Origin: Toxonevra muliebris
Taxonomy: Eukaryota > Arthropoda > Insecta > Diptera > Pallopteridae
Direction of reading: 5' to 3'
NCBI GenBank assembly: GCA_963691655.1
Contig: OY829328.1
Coordinates: 7,034,204 to 7,098,203 of the forward strand
DNA: 64,000 nt
Shown: in pieces, positions 11,411 to 22,677 of the stretch
Layout of the letters: each line of letters starts with the position of its first letter
Position numbering within the stretch: the stretch's first letter is position 1
The notes under the pieces: model-generated
Told to the model about the DNA's origin: nothing
What the model saw: only the letters and a program-made list of their open reading frames with translations
Databases searched by the model: none
Made by a program: the position numbers and the translations under genes

Positions 11411-13777
11411 CTGGCCCCCGGACTAAAAAAAACTTTTTTTTTTGTGTGGCTGTGTTTGAGTGGAAACATAAACAATTTTTCCGGAAAAGATTTTAATTCG
11501 ATTTTACCAGGATATTGCTATATTTCTCAAACGCCGATATTGTTATGAAAAGCAACCTTTTTTGGATAGTAGAGGATTTTGAATAATTAAATTTTATTGC
11601 AAAATATCGGTAAAAAAAAATTATTTTCAACATTCCTTGCTTGATCGTAATACCGATGCTATTTTTATGAACACATCTGTAAATAAGTCATCTGATTATA
11701 TTTTTTCTGGCAATTTAATCTTCTCCTACAATTCAAACTTTGAACGTCTCATCTCAGAATTCTGTCTTCTTGCATTCTGAGTACTAACGACAAAATTTTA
11801 AACATATGTACTTACTGCTGATTTCCTCGTTCGGCATTTATTTCAATTTTTCTTTTTTCTTTTATTTTTGTTTTCGAAATAAGCAAAACAAATTTGACCT
11901 AATTATAAAAGTTCTTATTTTCAATCTAATGTAAAATTCCCTTCAACTAAAATCTTTTTAGGTACCTACTATCAACACTTTCAATGCAAGAAACATCAAA
12001 CAAAATGTTGCCGCTTTTTATGCTGTTTGTTTGTATGCATTAGGTGTACTATACTATGTACCTACTAAAAGAAAAATATATCTAGATAGATATAGAAATT
12101 CTGGCGTCATATGGTTCTTTTGTTTATAATTTGATTGGATTGCAATGAGGTTTTCTATAAAAGTTTCATGTATAAGTATTTTCCTTCAAAAAAAGAAAAA
12201 AAAAGAAGAAGTAATTATCAACAAGAATTAAATTGTTATTTGATGAATTACACTTTTAGACTTGTATGCTTTTTGAAACTACACATCGCTCGTTTGCCAC
12301 TATAACGTGGTAACTCAAAATCTGAAATTTTCAATTTATTGATTCTGAATAGACTGTGTAAAGAAGATCTATAAAATGGCAATGTCTTGCTATTTTATCC
12401 TTAAACTCCAGAACTAGAGAGCAGTTTAAAACTTTAAAAGCTTCTCCTGAAAAAGCTAAATTCCAAAGATGCAGAGTCAAGAGACTGCTTAAAGTTATAT
12501 CAATTAGTGGCTTTTTATTTAGCTTGTAAATAATTTTATTATATAAATTTATTACCTGAAAAATTTACTTAAGTGTAAATAAAAAAATAAAACCACAATT
12601 GCCACACGCCAATGAAAATGTCACATTGCACCTGAATTTGAATGTGCAACATGCTGCTTACCACATTTGACAAGTTGTCAACAACTTTAAAAACATTTTA
12701 TGCCATTTTCAGTTTACTAACTTTGTTTTTTTTTTTGTTGATGCAACAAATTGCAGTTAAGGTCGCTAAAACAAAAAATTGCTTTAATTAAATTGTGCGT
12801 TTAGGCTTAAAAAATGAATATGTGCGCGTTAATTACAATAACAACAACACCAAAAACCAATATCTTTTGCATGCGCAATATTACTGCAATCAATTTGCAA
12901 ATATAAAAGGCGTTGTCAACAACAACAACAACAACAGCATGCATATGTAAATAAATTCATTTGTTGCTCATATTGATAATTATGAGGCAATAAATCAAAT
13001 TGCATAGCAATTTTATATCATAATATTTGCATTTGCAATTTATTTTAAAATGCGTATGTAATTAATTTAAATTAGGAAAACAAAAAATTGGTGTTAAATT
13101 GATATAATTTCAAGATTGTTGTGTCAAAAAAAAAAATGAGGTGCTTTATAACTTTTATTAACTCATATCAATAAGCATGCAATATGCACTAGAAATAAGT
13201 TGAGAAACTCGTTATTAGAATTTTAGGAGAACTAATTTTTAAGCCAATATAATGGATCCAGAGTTTTGACGTTTCATTTATTCGGCTCTTAAATAACACA
13301 CCGGTTTAGGCGGTTTTGGATCCTAGGAGAAAAAAAATATTTTCACGGTAATTTTAGACGATTCCACAGTACGTTTTTCTTTATCAGGCCAGGTTTTTTA
13401 CATAAATTATACAGGCCGACAAAATTTTTACCCATAAACCAGACTATACTTATCCAAAGTATTTTGACGCGCTGAATTTGAATCTGGGCACAAAATTGCT
13501 CTATCACGTCAGGATATCCTAACCTAGAAGTGCAAAAAATACCGGTTTTTTATTATTTATGATTGAAATTATTGATAGCATCTTAAAGTACTAGTCTTTC
13601 TCTTCAAAATAACGCTGAGTTTGCTCAAATATCTTCCTTTTTTTCGCTGAGATATCGCATTTTGAAATTTTCATGTACGTGGATTTTTCTCCGTTTGAGA
13701 ATTCATGCACATTATACAGTCTATTGATCTCGTTGCAAGTAAATACAATACTTTTCTGAAAATCAATAAAAATAAAA

Positions 13778-14010
13778 GTTTTCAAGCATAGATAGGTCAG
13801 CCCACTCAAACCCTAATGTACCTCATGCTCAAAAACCCTTACAACCCTGAATAACCACCCCCATCAACCCCTAAACAGACTAACCCACGTAACTCTGGGC
13901 ATAACAAGTTTAATCTACTGCTTTTATATAAGTAAATTAAGTTTTCAAGCATAGATAGGTTAGCCCACTCTAACCCTACTGTATCTCATGCCCATAACAA
14001 CCCTTAAGCC
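13778..14010. repeat. Tandem duplication of a ~163-bp unit (partial second copy)
   Basis: GTTTTCAAGCATAGATAGGT followed by AGCCCACTC and CTCATGC occurs at 13778 and again at 13941, with about 90% identity over the first 65 bp. The unit spacing is 163 bp. It is non-coding. Confidence 0.7.
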
Positions 14011-14111
14011 CCCACATAAACGAAATCCTGCCCTTCTCGTGTTCTACGTGTTTTTTATCGAAAGGTAAAAGTTTATTTGCAATTTTTAAATAACGCAGCA
14101 TGCAAAAGATT

Positions 14112-14480
14112 CACAAAATTTAAAACCTACAATTTTAAGCCGAAAATCCTCAAGTTTTGAAGCCACATTTCAACAAACTTCAGTTGTACTCATTCAAAAC
14201 TCGAATTCCACAAGCCTACAAACCCGAGTCCCACAAACCTCAAGCCTGTCTGCTCACTCGAAACCCACAAAGTTTACAAACCATAAACTCACAAAATTTA
14301 AACCTGCTATTTTAAGCCAATAAACCGCAAGCTTCATCGCTACAAGCTCAAAAATCTACGTACTACACACCCTAAGCCTAAACATCCCAAGCTTACATAA
14401 CTGCATCCCTCCACATCTTCAATCTGTTATTTTATACCTATAAAGTACAAGCTTTATTACTACAAGCCTTTTAATCCTAA
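14112..14480. repeat. Degenerate tandem repeat rich in CAAGCY/ACAARCCT
   Basis: A block of the form CACAAAATTTAAACCTGC followed by ATTTTAAGCC, ATAAAccGCAAGCTT and CTACAAGC occurs three times in decaying form (about 14112, 14289 and 14414). The surrounding sequence is unusually rich in ACAAACCY and AAGCCT words. It is probably an old satellite. Confidence 0.5.
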
Positions 14481-15803
14481 GCTTATGTATCTCTTATAAA
14501 AGATGATGATTTTATTAAAAACATGAATGCTGTAGAGAAAAATGCTTGGTTAAGTTTTAAAGCTCTAATTGAAAATTTTTTGGCAAGTAAAAAACTATTG
14601 TTTTCTCTATGTTATGTAATTTTGAAAAGTTAGGCTGTTTAATGAGTTCAAAATTACATTATCTTTTTTCGCACTTGGACAGATTCCCAGAAAACAATGC
14701 AGACAATAGTTATTGAGCCAGTTTTAGCAATTTTCGACCATAAAATCTAAAATTAAGTCATTTGCAATTTTTTGGGTCTGTTTTACGTATGAGAGACCAA
14801 CAACAACATTGTACACTAAAGTGGGACTTTAACACAGTATCTGAATTGTAGAATGGTTTTTCTGGAGTATTTTTGGCCGCTGATCACGAATCTGAAAAAA
14901 TTTTCGGATCACGTCAGGTTTCTTAAATATTAATAAATCTTCCTTTTTTTTAAAACATAATAAGGATTCATGGATGGAAATTTTTCTTTCATTTTTTTTT
15001 TGCCCGAATTTACGCGATTTCAATAGTTTTGGATGAAAAAAAAATTTCAAAAAATTTCAATTTGTCGTGTATATTTAAAAAACGAAGTTCTAGCTGGATA
15101 TACGAAAAATTTTAACTTTATGAATTTTTTTTCGTTCAAGTCTCCTAAAATTGCATAGTTATGTAGAAAAGATAAAATAAAACAAACAAAAAACAAAAAA
15201 ATGTTCACCCATGAACTCCTTACCAAATTTTCAAAAAACGAAGATTTACGAAATACACGAAACCTGACATAACCAACAAGTTTTTTTTACAGATTAAAAC
15301 CAGGCAGCAACTCAGCTATTATTTTGCTGTTGTACAGTGTAATCGCTGAGCCAAAAAAATTGTAGTTTGTCTTGATTCTCTGAACATCCTGATGTAGGCG
15401 CTACCCTTGCCCGTCGGTAATATCATGCAAGTTATCGGGGGAAAAATTCAGATAGGAATGAAGAGAAAGGATTTGCAACAACATTCGCCAATTACCCACT
15501 TACTTCTTCAAAAAGATTCGCTTTTAGTCGTTACTTTTTCTTTCATGAATTTAAATGGTAATTTATGTTGAAAACCAAAAAAGTTCCAAAAGGGAGGAGC
15601 TTAAATGTAATAAGATATGCCCATCAGTGCTGTCGAAGGTACTCCGATCGGAGTATTCGTACTTCGCTCAAATCTTAATTCTCCTGTCCTCCTCAATCGG
15701 AAAAATCCTCCTATTTGATATGCTTGAATTTTTGGAAATATAATTCAAACTAAAGGTTTTCTGTTAAGTTATTTCTGTTTCTGTCTGTGAAATATTTGTT
15801 ATT

Positions 15804-15941
15804 ATGTCTAGCTCTGTTTTATTTATGCTGGATTACGGTCAACATTCAAAACTTCGTACTCCATTTCAAGAAGTTAATGTTTGTAATCTTCGACAATTGA
15901 AATCAATAGCAGAAAAACCGCGTAAAAGTAAGCTGCATATT
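15804..15941 (+). pseudogene. Possible exon remnant inside the hAT element
   Basis: An ATG at 15804 opens a 45-codon frame (starting MSSSVLFMLDYGQHSKLRTP) that contains a good splice-donor-like word (AAAGTAAGC) near its end; ATTCATTAG lies about 80 bp on as a possible acceptor. It lies in the same orientation and upstream of the hAT C-terminal signature, so it may be the relic of an earlier transposase exon. I do not recognise the peptide itself. Confidence 0.3.
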
Positions 15942-16085
15942 TAATAAGTATCAATAAATTAGTAATGATTTTGAATTTTTATATTCATTAGAATTGGAAC
16001 TGGAAGAATTGTGGTGTGAAATTTTATATTTAAAAATGCTTTAAAAGAAAAAAATGTTTTCTAAACTGGAAAAAATTTTTGTGTT

Positions 16086-16194
16086 AATTTTAAGTTTTCC
16101 ACAAAGCAGTGCAGCGGCAAAAAGAATGATTTCTCAATTGAATCTAATAAAAGACAAAAAACGAAAAAAGCTTACTGACTGCATCTGTTAATAC
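16086..16194 (+). pseudogene. hAT transposase C-terminal dimerisation region, remnant
   Basis: The frame ending at a TAA at 16192-16194 reads PQSSAAAKRMISQLNLIKDK followed by a short basic stretch (KRKKL). The pattern SSA-x-x-x-R-x-x-S-x-L-N-x-I-K-x-x-K-R is the well-known signature of the hAT family dimerisation domain, where relatives usually have ER-x-FS in place of KRMIS. Only the last ~35 residues remain; the zinc-finger and RNase H-like catalytic parts are gone. The placement inside hAT-type ends with an 8-bp TSD supports the call. Confidence 0.8.
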
Positions 16195-16195
16195 A

Positions 16196-16500
16196 GTAAT
16201 GTTTGGTAGTGCTTCAAAAAAATGTTGCCTCCAACTGAATCTCTTCGTCTGAGATGGTTCAAAAATATTATTTTTTATGCCCGGTTTTGAGAATGTTGAG
16301 AATGTTTGGTAGTGCTTCAAAAAAATGTTAATGTAACTGAATCTCTTCGTCTGAGATGGTTCAAAAATATTATTTTTTATGCCCGGTTTTGACAATGTTG
16401 AGAATGTTTGGTAGTGCTTCAAAAAAATGTTGCCTCCAACTGAATCTCTTCGTCTGAGATGGTTCAAAAATACTATTTTTTATGCCCGGTTTTGAGAAGG
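16196..16500. repeat. Three tandem copies of a ~102-bp unit
   Basis: GTTTGGTAGTGCTTCAAAAA recurs at 16201, 16304 and 16406 (periods 103 and 102 bp), each followed by CTGAATCTCTTCGTCTGAGA, GGTTCAAAAATAYTA and ATGCCCGGTTTTGA. The copies are over 95% identical, far more alike than the decayed element they sit in, so the amplification is recent. The unit is open in one minus-strand frame, giving a repetitive 107-codon ORF that I regard as incidental. Confidence 0.9.
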
Positions 16501-16873
16501 AAGACAAGTTTATTTTAGTTTTTTAATCTTTGTTGTTTTTTATTATTATTTCCCAATGTAAATACTTAATATTGTACCGTTTGTTTCTAAAGAAAGAATA
16601 TTTTGTTTTTATATGAATTGGTGTATTTTTCATAATTTTTATAGCTTTAAGTATGACTGATTTTGTAACAAAAAGCTGTGAACAAGAAATCGTATTTTTT
16701 CTAAAAAATTTCTATACATTAGTGTAACTGTTTGCAATTATCTAAGTATGTAATACTTATTGGAAAACTCTTAAGACATTTTGAAAAATTTCTCCCCTGT
16801 AAAACAAAATCCTCTGATCGAAAGGAAAAACTCCTCCCCTTAAAATTTTCAAAACGACAGCACTGATGACCAT

Positions 16874-18944
16874 TGTCCTATATGTAGATCACTTCTGAAA
16901 TGTTTGATTTTGATTAAATGAGAATATATTCAATCGGAATAAAAACTTTTTGATGTGTATTAGAAATAGGCCATTGGGTTAAATTAAACTTTTAATGCTT
17001 ATTTTGCGTTGTACAATATATATTTTTTTAACTCAGAAAACAACTCAATCTTTGATTCAAGTGATGTCTATACGTTTTGAAAGTACTAACTAACATGTGG
17101 TAAGAGAACCCTAGCAGAGTTTGGCACAAAAGAGAATCTAATGACCTCCTGTTTTTTTCGATTTTCATGGGTGGGATTTTTAAAGTTTTCACCTGCTCAA
17201 TTTTTATCGCATAAATCGTAAATGGATACGAATTTCTTATCTGGAACAAAATTGTAGCTTGGGATAATGTGTACATCTTTCTCAAACATAATATTCAGAA
17301 AAAATCGTATCTATTTAAGTATAAAACGTATGAAAAATAAAATAAATAAATATTTTACAAATAAAATAAAAAATTTTATTGTAATGACACAAATTTGTTT
17401 TTATGAAATCGATAGCAAAAATATGAACTTTTCATAATTTTTTGTGAAAAATTTTAGGGTTTGGAGTAATTTTTAATTTTGATACAAAATCTAAATTTTC
17501 AGATAAGCTATGTATGTATGTATATTGTCACGGACTACTTATTTCCTTAATAAAATCATAAAAAATTCATAATCATGTATGAATTATTTATTATACGATA
17601 AAAATCACATGAAAACAGAAAAGTACATAAAGCCATAACGTTCTTTTTTTGTGTCAACTTTAACAAAGTTTAATTTGTTTAACAGTGTAACAAGTGAAAA
17701 TTTGAAACATTTGTGAAATTTTTGTTTATTTTTAATAAAACCAAGTTCACAGATTTTTGTTGTTCAGTGTCCTATAATAAAATTTTATGAGTAACATATT
17801 TTTAGGACTTATAAACCCTATATTAACTCTTGGAATGGGCCAAAAAACTGATTTGTTTCGAAAAGGGTAACTAAATTCCATAAAGTAGGTGGATAATGGG
17901 TTAATACATTCGAGGCAAATATTCTACATGAAATTCCACTAACAATAAATTGCTAAACTTATAAACAATCTCAAATGTAAAAGTAACAAGTGTTTATTAT
18001 ACTTAATTTGTTCGAAATGGGCAAACCAAAATTAATGTAAACATTTAAACCCGTACAACTTTTTTTCGAAGTTCTATTAGAGTTCATTTTTAGAACCTTA
18101 TTATTTTTGAAAAAAATTGTTTTTCATCTGACTGTGGTAGCAAACGATACTTTAATTAATTCGTATTGATGATCGTCGAATCGACGCACATTAAGTTCAA
18201 CGTATCTAAAATTACATTAGCTTTATAGGGTTAAGGGGTGGGGTATTCTACCTTAGAGCTCAAACTTTATTTATTCAAATTTTCTGATAGCATAGTGAGA
18301 AATATGAAAAAATTGCTTTACTGAGAGACAAATATATCAACCTGAGATAACCTTATTGCCTTAGCATTAACCCCATTCATGAATACAGTAAACTGTTTTT
18401 TTTTTTTTTTTTTTATAAATTCTAACAATGTGATGACTTCATCACGCAAGTACTAGTGTTACCAAATGTTATTACATACATACAGGTTCTTGCATGCACA
18501 TGCATGAAATTGCATACTTATTGATATACCCAGCAAAACATGTGAAACTTCTATATGAGTAAAGAAAGAATTAGTGACTAAGAAGATTAACATATGTGTA
18601 TAATTCTAAAAAGAACAATAATGTAAAACTTGGCTGAAAGCAATGAAATATCAAAATTTTATATTTATATAATGCAAAATATATAAGTTCGCATTACCTC
18701 AATTTTATCCTCAATGCATTACAATTTAGTATGAATATCAATCAATTGCATTAAAAATGTGATATAGGTGTTAGTATTACTTGACATGTATTTTAAAGAA
18801 CGCTTTGGAACAGTGTTGGACAAACACGTACTTAAGTGTAAAACAAAAAACTTTAAGCTTTTTAGTACGTGCACTTAAGCTATTCATTTATCACTGTCTC
18901 TTTTTCTCGTAAAAATTTCAATGCAAAAGTTTTCTAAATACTAA
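16874..18944. other. Unassigned AT-rich non-coding DNA
   Basis: No gene or clear element recognised. A T-rich tract lies at 18397-18413. The start of a possible hAT-like end (CAGTGTTGGACAAA at about 18812) has no visible partner. Confidence 0.4.
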
Positions 18945-18946
18945 TA

Positions 18947-20203
18947 CATAAGGAGTGAGATCGAAAAAATCGTAACATATATAAAATTCAATAATTTGTA
19001 AACGGTTGATCTTAGAGTTTTGATTTTTGTTTTTATTTAACAAATTATCTTTTACAAATTATAGAAAAACATAACTTTTATAATTCTAACCACTATTTAT
19101 GAACTCGAGGACCTTTTTTGGTAAGCCTTCCATTAGAGATTTGATAGTTGTTTCTGACACCTTTTTGGAACAGTTTGCCCATCTCCTTTTAAAATCTTAG
19201 ATATTTTGGGACACCTTTTTTGTGCTCTTTAAGTTTCTTTTCACAAGAGCCCAATATCTCTCCACTGGTCTTAGCTCCGGACAATTTGGAGGATTGGTCT
19301 CTCTTGGTACAAAAACTATGTTATTGGTTTGGTATCACTCCAGAGCTTTCTTGCCGTAGTGACATGATGCCAAATCGGGCCAAAAATATGTGGACACATT
19401 GCGCTCTCTTATGAAAGGAAGAAGTCTTTTTTTCAAACATTCTTTGATGAATATTTCGGTATTTATAGAGCCCACTGTAACAAATGCCTTGCTTCTTTTG
19501 CCGTTGCCGCAACTGCATATAATTTGCCACATCAGGAATTTTTTAGGAAATTTTGTCTGCTTTTGACCCGGAAGCTGCGTAAAATCCTCCAGTACATACG
19601 TTTCGTCGTCCATTATACAACATGAATACTTTTGTATGAAAATCGATTTTAATTTCCGAGTCCTACTTTTGGCGTCTAAATTTTTTGCAGCATTCCTGTC
19701 AGGAACTTTTTGGACTTTGTATGTTTTCAAACCTGCATTGGCTTTAACTTTTCGCACCAAATAGTCAGAGCACTGGGCTAACCGGGCAGCTTTTTCACCA
19801 GATGTGTTTGGAGATCTTTTCAATATGCTTTCTATTTTGTTGGCTTTCCCAATATCATGTGGTCCTTGTTTTCTTCCCGAAGCAGATTTCCTATCAATGG
19901 TCAAATTCTCCTGAAACTGTTTGATAACATTGGAAACAGTTTGACGGCAGACCTTCAATTCTTTGGCGAATTTTTTGTAGGACCAATTTGGATTTTTTTG
20001 AAAATTTTTAATAATTTTAAGACGTACTTCTTTTTCTTCACTCATTTTGTTCAAATTTACAATAAATCAACATGTTTGTTATTAAAAATAACAACTGACA
20101 TATTTTTCAAAGATAACTAGATCAAAGAAATTTTTAAATTTTGCACCCAAAAAAATTATTAGTTAAAATGTGTGTTAAGATTTTTTCAATCTCACTCCTT
20201 ATG
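18947..20203 (-). mobile_element. Tc1/mariner-superfamily transposon, near full length, TA target site
   Basis: Terminal inverted repeats of about 31 bp, beginning CATAAGGAGTGAGATYGAAA, bound the element with two mismatches. Each end is flanked by TA (18945-18946 and 20204-20205), the target-site duplication of the superfamily. The single transposase gene runs on the minus strand. Total length is 1257 bp, typical of a complete element. Only two nonsense changes are evident in the gene, so this insertion looks younger than most others here. Confidence 0.93.
19086..20054 (-). pseudogene. DD37E-type Tc1-like transposase with two premature stops
   Basis: From the likely start at 20045-20054 (MNKMSEEKEVRLKIIKNF), the N-terminus shows a helix-turn-helix suited to binding the element ends (about residues 10-60). 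The catalytic domain follows: first Asp in IMDDETYVLEDF, second in FWPDLASCHYGKK, and the Glu in CPELRPVERYW. I count 37 residues between the second Asp and that Glu, the spacing of the DD37E group described from mosquitoes. A TGA at 19335-19337 replaces what is probably a Trp codon, and a TAA at 19197-19199 interrupts the C-terminus. The frame is otherwise continuous to the TAG at 19086-19088, giving about 322 codons. It would cut and paste the element if repaired by nature; as it stands it is non-functional. Confidence 0.92.
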
Positions 20204-20205
20204 TA

Positions 20206-20988
20206 TTTTATTAAAACTATAAAATAATCTTCACTGCTTTAACATTATAATGCAAACTATCACTAGTGCGCTTAAAGTTTTTCACTTGCGAGCATAAAAA
20301 TCGGTATTACTGAATGAATGAATTCTGAAACTGTTATTTTCAGAAATTTGTAGTTATAAAATTTTTCTTCGTACCTTCAACATGCAGAATATACTTACAC
20401 TGTACTTGTTTGCCTGCTTGTCTGATGGGTAGCTTCTAAACTATTCAAGTTCCATTCTCTTTTACGGCTACACATTTTTCCAAGCATACCAAGTTAGTTG
20501 TTTGTATATGTAAATATCTTATGAATACAAAAACAGTTGCATCTGTAAATGTTTTACTTAACTGCCAAAAGAAAACGTTAAAATGAAAAAACGCAACGCG
20601 GATCGGCTCCCTCCCGCGGTTTTATGCTCATGCTGTTATGTTGTACTGTGCAATAATGAAAGGATTATATTGCACGTACTGCATGAGCGTAGGCCAAATT
20701 GGAAAAGGCGAACGAGGAGTGTAACGTGGTAGGGAGCATAAAAAATAAATAAAATTCATAGCACAAGTTTTTTGTATGTTTTGTACCATTCTACATACAT
20801 ACATTCAAACATGCAGATGCATATAAATGCATATTTGCGTGTGCATATTTTTTACAAACAAACAAACAAATGAAAAATCTTATTAAACACGTCACTACAC
20901 TATAATTTTATTATTATGTAAAGTTATAAACCTAGTTTTAATACTCGTATGCACATGTATATACACACATACGTGCATACATATACAC
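20206..20988. other. Unassigned non-coding DNA
   Basis: No gene. A patch of higher GC at 20595-20735 (CGGATCGGCTCCCTCCCGCG and CGAACGAGGAGTGTAACGTG) stands out from the AT-rich surroundings but has no recognisable coding or RNA feature. CATACATA-type simple repeats occur at 20800-20990. Confidence 0.4.
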
Positions 20989-21210
20989 TAGGCCGGGGCG
21001 ATTTGTATGGACTAAAATTTTTCGATAGCGCGCCGTCGAAATTATGTTTTCTCTTGTCATTACGAACAAAAAGTTCTTCCACGACATAGGTCTAAAATGA
21101 ATTTCGAGGCTCCGGAAATTGATTTTTATATAATTTTCATGGCACTTGGAATTTTTGTAATTACACAGTGCAACAGTAAATTTCAAATGTCGAATGGATA
21201 ACTTTTTAAG

Positions 21211-21310
21211 GGTAATTTATGCCACTGTGAAGGTCTAATGAGGACCCGACTTCGCTACTTGGTAATTTATGCCACTGTGAAGGTCTAATGAGGACCCGAC
21301 TTCGTTACTT
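21211..21310 (+). repeat. 50-bp tandem duplication spanning a LINE 5' junction
   Basis: The 50-bp unit beginning GGTAATTTATGCCACTGTGA occurs at 21211-21260 and 21261-21310 with one mismatch (CGCTACTT versus CGTTACTT). The first eight bases, GGTAATTT, belong to the target-site duplication and the rest is LINE sequence, so the duplicated segment straddles the insertion junction. Confidence 0.9.
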
Positions 21311-21501
21311 GGGAAACTCTATCCTACAACCGCAAGACATTGCGGATTGTTCTCCTAAAGAGATATTAAATTTCCTCAAAGGAAACAAACTCATAGGAGA
21401 ACTATAAACACAATAATCTTTGAGGTATATCACAATAGGCCCTAGATGGCCGCAGTGATCTGGGAAATTATTGCCCACCCCCGTATTAATCTAATCTACT
21501 C
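21219..21501 (+). mobile_element. LINE 3' fragment, second copy of the 6702-9056 family
   Basis: Apart from the 50-bp duplication, this is almost identical to 8830-9057: the end of the zinc-knuckle ORF (…FLKGNKLIGEL stop) and the whole 3' UTR including TATCACAATAGGCCCTAG. A 12-bp direct repeat, TAAGGGTAATTT, flanks it (21207-21218 and 21502-21513). It is inserted within the left arm of the foldback element at 20991-22675 and is therefore younger than that element. The near identity of the two copies points to recent activity of the family. Confidence 0.92.
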
Positions 21502-22677
21502 TAAGGGTAATTTGGGGTCGCTGACTCCGACTTTCAAATTTTCTCCATCACGTCTGAGATCCCCGCTATGGGGGCCGAAACCCATAATTTTGGGATACGT
21601 GGGACCAATATAAAATTATTTTTATTTTACTTTGTACATGTCTCATAGCTAAGAGAAAGTTATTTATTATGGAAGGGAGGAAAAAGTGACTTAGACACAA
21701 ACATTTCACCAACCACCCTATATCAAGCCTCTATAATGACTATACCGGGTAAACGATACTGAAACCTATCATTAGGTTTTGGTAAAAAATGTTCCACATC
21801 GAAAAGTAGTTGGGGTCACAGCAAATCAAAATTAGCTAAGTCCAATATTTTTTAATAAATTAACCCTTCAAAAATAAACTTTTTTGAGGTCATTTTTCCA
21901 AGAATAAGGGGATGAAGGGCGTTTTGATGTTCTAGCACCACACCTACTTTTTGATAAGCAAACTTTTTTCAAACACACTATAATACTTTTATCATTCCTT
22001 TAGCCTGTAGGCAAAGCTGTACTTAAAAAGCTCCCAAAACTTGGGGTATGCAGCTTAAATTGAAAATTATTGTGTTCACAAAAAATATATTTCTTTTTCT
22101 ACTTAACAACTTTCTATAGACACCAACAACGATAAGACATAAATTAAGAATATCCTGGGACAGTCTTATTACATCCATTTTCATGATTTCATGTACCGTT
22201 ATCTCGAAAACCTGCCGTGATGGGTCTTCAGATTCGAGATCAGCGACCCCAAATTACTCAAAACTATATATCAAATCGCCAGTCCGATTTTGAATAAATG
22301 AAGAAACTAAGAAATAAAAAAAATTTTGTGTTTTTGGATAAAACTAGTACTCAAAACCGTAAAATATGTAAATTAAAAAAATGACGATAGTGACGATAGC
22401 GCTCCTTATCGGACGCCTGAGTTAAAATAAATATCAAAAATTAGCTTCTCGTACGAAAAAAACTCTCGAGTACCAATTTTCACAAAAAAAAAAAATAATA
22501 ATTACAAAAATTCCAAGTGTCTTAAAAATTCTATATAAAACTAACATTTTCCATAAAAATCAAATTCCGGAGCCTTCGAGGCCTAGACCTAAGTCGTAGA
22601 TGGATTTTTTGTTCGTAAGGACAAGAGGAATCATAATTTCGACAGCGCGGTATCGGTTGCCAAATAGCCCCGGCCTA

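Larger units (their letters stand above)
11431..15616. other. Non-coding DNA, AT-rich, with degenerate repeats
   Basis: There is no credible gene. Frames of 62-73 codons here are AT-driven. Low-complexity CAA/AAC repeats occur at about 12838-12935. Motifs GCTGAATTTGAATCTG followed by ATCACGTCAGG (about 13472-13513) and GCTGATCACGAATCTG followed by ATCACGTCAGG (about 14880-14920) belong to the dispersed motif family noted at 11150. Two degenerate tandem repeats are listed separately. Confidence 0.5.
15625..16865 (+). mobile_element. Decayed hAT transposon, 1.24 kb, 8-bp TSD
   Basis: The ends CAGTGCTGTCG (15625-15635) and CGACAGCACTG (16855-16865) are a perfect 11-bp inverted repeat. The flanking 8-mers are ATGCCCAT (15617-15624) and ATGACCAT (16866-16873), matching at 7 of 8. 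The left subterminal region carries a 16-bp perfect palindrome, TACTCCGATCGGAGTA. AATCGGAAAAATCCTCC on the left resembles TCGAAAGGAAAAACTCCTCC on the right. The interior keeps the end of a hAT transposase at about 16086-16194 and a triplicated 102-bp repeat. Its ends match the 680-bp MITE at 1385-2064. Confidence 0.9.
20991..22675. mobile_element. Foldback-type element with ~200-bp terminal inverted repeats and TA flanks
   Basis: The ends GGCCGGGGCGATTTG and (inverted) GGCCGGGGCTATTTG lie between TA dinucleotides at 20989-20990 and 22676-22677. Complementarity then runs inward for about 200 bp through GCGCTGTCGAAATTATG, CTTACGAACAAAAA, CGACTTAGGTCTA and CTCCGGAATTTGATTTTTAT. A second inner pair, AATTTGGGGTCGCTGA (21510 plus, 22256 minus), extends the palindrome. 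A LINE 3' end is nested in the left arm at 21219-21501. There is no transposase frame, so it must be mobilised in trans or be dead. Confidence 0.85.

Noticed and set aside
16144..16467. 107-codon minus-strand frame with internal repeats
   Set aside because: It is the antisense of the 102-bp tandem triplication inside the hAT relic; no known protein resembles it.
18812..20300. hAT element with CAGTGTTGGACAAA end
   Set aside because: No inverted partner or 8-bp duplication could be found; the apparent similarity of flanks around the Tc1-like element is limited to CTTAAAGCTTT words.
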